Under the pieces are notes generated by a model, which was given only the letters and a program-made list of their open reading frames with translations, did no database searches and was not told the origin of the DNA. A DNA stretch of 16,929 nt from a bacterium (lineage in GTDB: Bacteria; UBP15; UBA6099; DSWB01): NCBI GenBank assembly GCA_020061125.1, contig JAGUYV010000391.1:1-16929 (forward strand). The letters run 5' to 3'. Shown in pieces: positions 12,957-16,929 of this stretch (position 1 is the stretch's first letter; each line of letters begins with the position of its first letter). The translations under genes and the position numbers were made by a program.

Positions 12957-12972
12957 CAAACAGCCTTGAATA

Positions 12973-15060
12973 ATGGCAATGGGGGCGGGCGTGGAAGCCA
13001 GAAGAATACAGGTCTTTCTCTTCGTCATGCTTGCGGCGTTGACTGCGCTGCCCGGCTGCGGCGGAGGTTCAAGCTCCGGTGACGGCGCGGCGCAGGCCGG
13101 CGCGAATCAGGATGTAAGCGCTCCTGTGGAAGAAATCGTCCTTTCGCAGGGGGATACGGGGACACCCGAGATCGTGAGCGCACCGCCGGACCGATCCGCT
13201 GCGCTCCCCGCGGGCACGCCGCCTCCCGAAGGCGCTTACGCCGAAGGCACGATCAACAGCTACTACAAGCCCTCAAACGCATTCGACCGCAATTTCAATA
13301 CCTGGTGGGTCGGCGAAACAAACCGAGGCTCCTGGGAATTTTGTTACGGGTTTTCGCAATCCACATACATTGAACAGATATCCATAAACTTCTATGCACA
13401 GTCCTATGTGCCCGGCAACATCGAGGTCAAGATCAGCAATGATGGCCTGAACTGGACCTCGCTCGGCGCCATGCCCGCGGGATCATCCAACCCCGGCATT
13501 TATGTAAAAACGCAAATCCGCTATTTCTGGTTTTCCATGACCGGCAATCCCGGGACGGGATACCCCCTGATTAAAGAAATTATTTATACGCCTCCCGACA
13601 AAGATGTCGTGGGTGCAACGGCTGGCCCCAGCCAGGACGATTTCCTGTATCAGGCGGGATACGCCTTTGACGGGGACGCGAACAAAATCTGGGCCGGCGC
13701 CAAGAATCTCGATTCCTGGGACCTGTATTACCACTTCGGTTCACCACAGAACATCCAGATGCTCACAGTCCAGTTCCACGCGCTCAATTACATTCCTGCA
13801 ACAACCACGGTATTCGTGAGCGATGACGGCGTTGACTGGACGGACCTGGGACCGCTCGGACCCGGACCCAATGTGACCCCATACAATATGTATCTTTTTG
13901 TCAATCGAACCACGAACTATCTGCGCCTCAATATGCAGGGAACGCCGCCCAGCAAGTTCCCGATCATAAAGGATATCTGGTTCACGGTTCCCGAAGGCGC
14001 GGTGAGCGGCGACTCGGAGAACACATTTTATAAGGCCGCAAATGCGTTTGACGGCGTGCCGGATACATGGTGGGTCGGCAAATCCTCGAAAACGGAATGG
14101 AACCTGCTGTACGGGTACGCCGCGGCGCAGGACATTGCGTCCGTTTCGATAAACTTTTATTCCGTGAACCACATGCCCGCGGCCACCAACCTGTATTGCC
14201 GGGACGAAGGCGACTGGACACTGGTGGGCGCATTCCCCAGCGGCGCCGGCACAACACTGCCCGTCAATCAGAACTGCAAACAGTTGCGGTTTCAGATGTC
14301 GAAAACCAGCGCGTATCCATCAACCGGGTTCCCGCTGGTCAAGGACATCGCCGTCAGCATCAATTCGGGCATTGCCTGCAGCAGCGATGCGGACTGTGAC
14401 GATTCGGATCCCACCACCGTGGATGTATGCAGCAATCCCGGCACCACGCATTCGGTGTGCCGGCATGTGGCCGATCTGTCAGGAATCCCCTATGAAGACA
14501 TCATGATCACATTCCACTTGCGCATGGACGGCAGTGTTCCCAATGACGCCGTGCTGTTCCTGGGCGACAGCCTGGTGCAGAGCCTGTGCGTGGCCGCCGT
14601 AACCCCCCGCGGAGTCAATTACGGAATCGGCGGCGACACCACCAGCGGCCTGTTGAACCGGCTCATGCAATATGAGTCCAGAAACCGCGTGCAGAAAGTC
14701 GTTCTGGCGGCGGGAGTCAACGACATCGCGCGCTCCGTGACAACGGCGCAGATCGTTCAAAACTATCAGATGATACTCGCGCAGATACCCGGAGCAACAC
14801 CGGTTGTGTTCAGCGCGATTCTACCTGTAGACGAGAGTCTTGTGTCCTACAGTTCGCTGACGAATGCCCGCATTGCCGAAGTCAACGCCCAGGCCCAGTC
14901 CCTGTGCGCGGCGCGCGGCAACTGCGTGTTCGTGAATGCCGGGCCGTCGCTGACCAACGCCTCGGGCGCGCTGGCGCCGGAGCATCATATCGGCGATGGC
15001 ATCCACCTCAATACCGCGGGCTACGCAATATGGATTTCGGCTCTGTCCGGGGCCATGTAA
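12973..15060 (+). CDS. Surface lipoprotein: three F5/8C-like repeats plus SGNH/GDSL hydrolase
   Basis: This 695-residue exported lipoprotein has a lipobox LPGC with the lipidated cysteine at C29, then a low-complexity linker. Three W-rich, F5/8C-like repeats follow (about 92-207, 215-340 and 343-462). Next is a Cys/Asp-rich loop (C469, C475, C486, C496), then an SGNH hydrolase domain (about 520-695). All SGNH residues are present: S533 in FLGDSL, G554 in GIGGD, N583 in GVND, and D675 and H678 in DGIH. Deacetylation or ester hydrolysis of a surface or environmental polysaccharide is likely, with the repeats as carbohydrate-binding modules. Substrate identity is inference. The ATG at 12973 lacks a ribosome site. 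A GTG at 12991 has GGGGG 5 nt upstream and would give a compact signal peptide, so it may be the true start. Confidence 0.88.
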   Translation: MAMGAGVEARRIQVFLFVMLAALTALPGCGGGSSSGDGAAQAGANQDVSAPVEEIVLSQGDTGTPEIVSAPPDRSAALPAGTPPPEGAYAEGTINSYYKPSNAFDRNFNTWWVGETNRGSWEFCYGFSQSTYIEQISINFYAQSYVPGNIEVKISNDGLNWTSLGAMPAGSSNPGIYVKTQIRYFWFSMTGNPGTGYPLIKEIIYTPPDKDVVGATAGPSQDDFLYQAGYAFDGDANKIWAGAKNLDSWDLYYHFGSPQNIQMLTVQFHALNYIPATTTVFVSDDGVDWTDLGPLGPGPNVTPYNMYLFVNRTTNYLRLNMQGTPPSKFPIIKDIWFTVPEGAVSGDSENTFYKAANAFDGVPDTWWVGKSSKTEWNLLYGYAAAQDIASVSINFYSVNHMPAATNLYCRDEGDWTLVGAFPSGAGTTLPVNQNCKQLRFQMSKTSAYPSTGFPLVKDIAVSINSGIACSSDADCDDSDPTTVDVCSNPGTTHSVCRHVADLSGIPYEDIMITFHLRMDGSVPNDAVLFLGDSLVQSLCVAAVTPRGVNYGIGGDTTSGLLNRLMQYESRNRVQKVVLAAGVNDIARSVTTAQIVQNYQMILAQIPGATPVVFSAILPVDESLVSYSSLTNARIAEVNAQAQSLCAARGNCVFVNAGPSLTNASGALAPEHHIGDGIHLNTAGYAIWISALSGAM
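13246..13593 (+). repeat. F5/8C-like repeat 1 of the SGNH lipoprotein
   Basis: Encodes residues about 92-207. Key residues are SNAFD, NTWWVG, W-E-F-C-Y-G-F, ISINFYAQ, SNDGLNWT and GNPGTGYPLIKEI. Confidence 0.75.
13615..13992 (+). repeat. F5/8C-like repeat 2 of the SGNH lipoprotein
   Basis: Encodes residues about 215-340. Key residues are YAFDGD, NKIWAG, WDLYYHF, LTVQFHALNYIP, SDDGVDWT and FPIIKDIWF. Confidence 0.75.
13999..14358 (+). repeat. F5/8C-like repeat 3 of the SGNH lipoprotein
   Basis: Encodes residues about 343-462. Key residues are NAFDGVPDTWWVG, WNLLYGY, VSINFYSVNHMP and GFPLVKDIAV. The usual SNDGxxWT turn is replaced by CRDEGDWT, with extra cysteines C409 and C435 that could form a disulfide. 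Confidence 0.75.
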
Positions 15061-15110
15061 GCCGGGCGCTCTGCACCATACCCTGTTCATGACGGATGAA
15101 TTTTATTCGG

Positions 15111-15144
15111 AAAAAGCCCGCAAGCAGGCATGCGCAAGCGCGGG
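15111..15144 (-). terminator. Possible rho-independent terminator of the minus-strand surface gene
   Basis: Read on the minus strand, a CCCGC/GCGGG stem (15144-15140 with 15121-15117, plus one outer G-T pair) encloses an 18-nt GC-rich loop. It is followed by C then five T residues (complement of 15115-15111). It lies about 40 bp after the stop of the minus-strand gene. The long loop makes it weak. Confidence 0.4.
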
Positions 15145-15183
15145 TGGTTCCGTGCGCCAGGACGGCCAGGCCGAAGATCGCGA

Positions 15184-16929
15184 TCACATTGTGGAGTAGG
15201 GAATGATGGGGAAGGTAATCGCCGGATTGCCGAGCAGTTCCAGGCACACGAATTTTGCGTTCACATTCATGGCGAGCGTGGAGCTTACGGCCGATGGCGC
15301 GCCGGCGATGGGATCCAGGGCGAATGCGGGCATGGCGCCGCTCAATGTCCAGGTTTTCCCGTCGTTGCTGTAATACACATTGACCTGCGTGGAAGGAACA
15401 TAGTTTGCAGCGAAAAACCAGATCTTGATGTTGGTGAAAGCATGGGGCGCGGGATATCCGTAGAACAGGTACCATTTGCCGTCGTTGGGTCTTCCCGCCC
15501 ACTGTGTAAGGGGATCCGCGTCGAATGCCTTGCTTGGCGCATAGAATGCGTTGAAGCTTACGCCGCCGGACGCGCCTTCCGGAACCGCCCAGGTCATGTC
15601 CTTGACAAGTGGGAAGCCTGCCGCCGGATTTCCGGTCATGGCCAGGCGGATGTAATTGGCCTTTCGCGCCACCACGACCGTGGCCGTGGCCCCGGGCGCG
15701 GAGGCCGGCTCGCCCGCTGTCCACGCCACGCCGTCGTTGCTGTAGTACACGGTTGTTGTCGTTGGTTTGTGGTTGGTGCTGTAGTAATAAATGGTGACGG
15801 GGCCGACTATCTGCTGCGGATTGTTGAAATGATAGTAGATGTCCCAGGTTCCGGCGCCGGACTGTCCCGCCCACCAGGAATTCATGTCATTATCGAAAGC
15901 GTTGGATGGGAAATACCAGTCGGGATTCTGGCTCGGGCCGAAACCCAGTCCGCCCGTGGCGGCTTTGGACTCGGTCACGGGCAGCCAGTCCACATCGCGG
16001 ATCAGCGGATACCCGATGGACGGATTGCCGATCATCTCGAACCAGAGGAAGGTGACTGTCTGGTTCAGCGCCATGTGCGGCTTGGCGTTGAGAGGGGGCA
16101 TGGCGCCGGCCAAGGTCCAGTTCACGCCGTCGTTGCTCCAGTACACATTAACCGTGGCGGGCAAATGGGCTGTGCTGAAGAAATTGATGAACAGATCGCT
16201 CATGAACTGCGAGGCCGGGAACCGGTAATAGAGATCCCATCGCCCGTAATTCTGGAGGCCCGCCCACCAGGATTTGTAATCCCCATCGAATGCCTTGTCT
16301 GAAACATAATAAGTATTCATGTCCGGACCGCCGGACGCGCCCAGGGGCGGCAGGCCCACGGTGAGGTTGAAACCGCCATCGGAATAGCCCCAGACATTTG
16401 CGCTGGTTCCGATGTCGTGCGCAACCCACAGGAAGCCCTTGAAATCGTAAACATAATCGTCCGGGTGCAGACCATCGTCGGTCACGCGATAAACAAGTTG
16501 GAAGGTTCCGCCTGCGGGAAGTTCCACGCCTCCGTCCACGGGAACATCGTCCAGCACCCAGTGGTGATAGGTGCTGGTCGCCGTGGGCGCTTCGTAAACA
16601 TAGGGCACATTCGCGCCGTTGACTTTCACGCTTACAGTGGTCATCCCGATGTCCGTGGGAATCTCGCTGGCGAAATACATGGATTCAAGATTGCCCGTGC
16701 AGCCTGAAATCGTGACGGTGACCGTGGCGGAGGTGCCGGGCAGGATGCGCGCTTTGCTGAAAGATCGGTTTGCCGTGCAGCCCGGGTCGCCCACGATGCG
16801 AAGAGACTGCCGCAATCCGGTTTCGTCTTCTACGATCGCCGTGCCGTCCGGCATGAAACCGTGGACAAGTTCGCCGCCGGACCCGTCCGTTATGGCGCCG
16901 TCAGCCGGGGGCGCGTCTCCGCCTGCAAG
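15184..16929 (-). CDS. Large surface protein with three F5/8C-like repeats (5' end outside window)
   Basis: The frame stays open from the right edge of the window to the TGA at 15184-15186, giving 581 residues with the N-terminus missing. An internal ATG at 16852-16854 exists, but the upstream residues (LAGGDAPPADGA..., a Pro/Gly/Asp-rich linker) continue in frame and look like a mature export linker. Residues about 40-190 form a beta-sandwich-like domain with two cysteines (C51, C77) and a LPGTSATVTVTISG strand pair of the type seen in DUF11/CARDB-like modules. Three F5/8C-like repeats follow to the C-terminus, homologous to those in the convergent lipoprotein. No catalytic domain is seen in the visible part. 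It is probably exported and carbohydrate- or matrix-binding. Confidence 0.85.
   Translation of the reverse strand, partial: LAGGDAPPADGAITDGSGGELVHGFMPDGTAIVEDETGLRQSLRIVGDPGCTANRSFSKARILPGTSATVTVTISGCTGNLESMYFASEIPTDIGMTTVSVKVNGANVPYVYEAPTATSTYHHWVLDDVPVDGGVELPAGGTFQLVYRVTDDGLHPDDYVYDFKGFLWVAHDIGTSANVWGYSDGGFNLTVGLPPLGASGGPDMNTYYVSDKAFDGDYKSWWAGLQNYGRWDLYYRFPASQFMSDLFINFFSTAHLPATVNVYWSNDGVNWTLAGAMPPLNAKPHMALNQTVTFLWFEMIGNPSIGYPLIRDVDWLPVTESKAATGGLGFGPSQNPDWYFPSNAFDNDMNSWWAGQSGAGTWDIYYHFNNPQQIVGPVTIYYYSTNHKPTTTTVYYSNDGVAWTAGEPASAPGATATVVVARKANYIRLAMTGNPAAGFPLVKDMTWAVPEGASGGVSFNAFYAPSKAFDADPLTQWAGRPNDGKWYLFYGYPAPHAFTNIKIWFFAANYVPSTQVNVYYSNDGKTWTLSGAMPAFALDPIAGAPSAVSSTLAMNVNAKFVCLELLGNPAITFPIIPYSTM
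15187..15573 (-). repeat. F5/8C-like repeat 3 of the partial surface protein
   Basis: Encodes residues about 453-581. Key residues are KAFDADPLTQWAG, WYLFYGY, IKIWFFAANYVP, SNDGKTWT and GNPAITFPII. It carries a longer insertion before the last strands and ends just after FPII without the usual D-I/V strand, so the protein stops almost at the repeat boundary. Confidence 0.7.
15583..15948 (-). repeat. F5/8C-like repeat 2 of the partial surface protein
   Basis: Encodes residues about 328-449 of the visible protein. Key residues are NAFDNDMNSWWAG, WDIYYHF, YYYSTNHKP, SNDGVAWT and GNPAAGFPLVKDM. Confidence 0.75.
15979..16332 (-). repeat. F5/8C-like repeat 1 of the partial surface protein
   Basis: Encodes residues about 200-317 of the visible protein. 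Key residues are KAFDGDYKSWWAG, WDLYYRF, FINFFSTAHLP, SNDGVNWT and GNPSIGYPLIRDV. Confidence 0.75.

Larger units (their letters stand above)
12680..12972. other. Divergent control region
   Basis: This 293-bp gap between divergent genes is AT-rich in its centre. It holds a possible minus-strand -10 (TACAAT, 12694-12689), a 13-bp palindrome (12738-12750), a plus-strand extended -10 promoter (12823-12831) and a foldable leader (12859-12956). No coding potential is apparent. Confidence 0.7.

Overview
This is a GC-rich window from a Gram-negative-type bacterium. Evidence for an outer-envelope lifestyle is a lipobox lipoprotein, SPOR-like repeats and several Sec signal peptides. The mix of a deltaproteobacterial-style NikR, phasin-like helical proteins, a Cys/Asp-rich linker of the kind common in myxobacterial surface proteins, and degenerate ACAGAG/CTCCGTG intergenic repeats suggests an uncultured Deltaproteobacteria-like, PVC-like or candidate-phylum genome. 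The sequence alone does not settle which. There is no rRNA, tRNA, CRISPR array, insertion sequence or phage gene in the window.

Layout. (1) 1-1185, minus strand: the 5' end of a gene with a B12-binding-domain N-terminus (radical SAM type), preceded by a secreted protein with two SPOR-like repeats. (2) 1324-8911, plus strand: a likely single transcription unit. It starts at a good sigma70-type promoter and ends at a strong rho-independent terminator. It encodes FtsH with an unusual C-terminal TPR-like extension, a nicotinamidase (PncA), two unrecognised proteins, a membrane-anchored coiled-coil/HTH protein, and a sugar-nucleotidyltransferase fused to a phosphohexomutase domain whose catalytic motifs are replaced. 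(3) 8914-10495, plus strand: nikR with its own promoter, overlapped at the start point by an inverted repeat that looks like an autoregulatory operator. A second strong promoter then serves two phasin-like small helical proteins and a four-cysteine small protein. (4) 10496-10776: non-coding, holding degenerate repeats and a GC hairpin. (5) 10777-12679, minus strand: a secreted putative beta-propeller protein followed by a low-specificity threonine aldolase. (6) 12680-12972: a divergent control region with a 13-bp palindrome, an extended -10 promoter and a possible four-helix-junction leader RNA. (7) 12973-16929: two convergent large surface proteins sharing six copies of a ~110-120-residue W-rich F5/8C-like (CBM32/discoidin-like) repeat. 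One is a lipoprotein ending in an SGNH/GDSL hydrolase domain. The other runs off the window.

How the parts fit together. The ftsH unit mixes membrane protein quality control, NAD salvage and sugar-nucleotide synthesis with unknowns, so it looks like a housekeeping/envelope operon. The last region looks like exported carbohydrate recognition and deacylation machinery. The most novel-looking items are the putative structured leader RNA at 12859-12956, the six-repeat surface protein pair, the NikR operator-promoter arrangement, the FtsH C-terminal extension and the two unrecognised proteins downstream of pncA.
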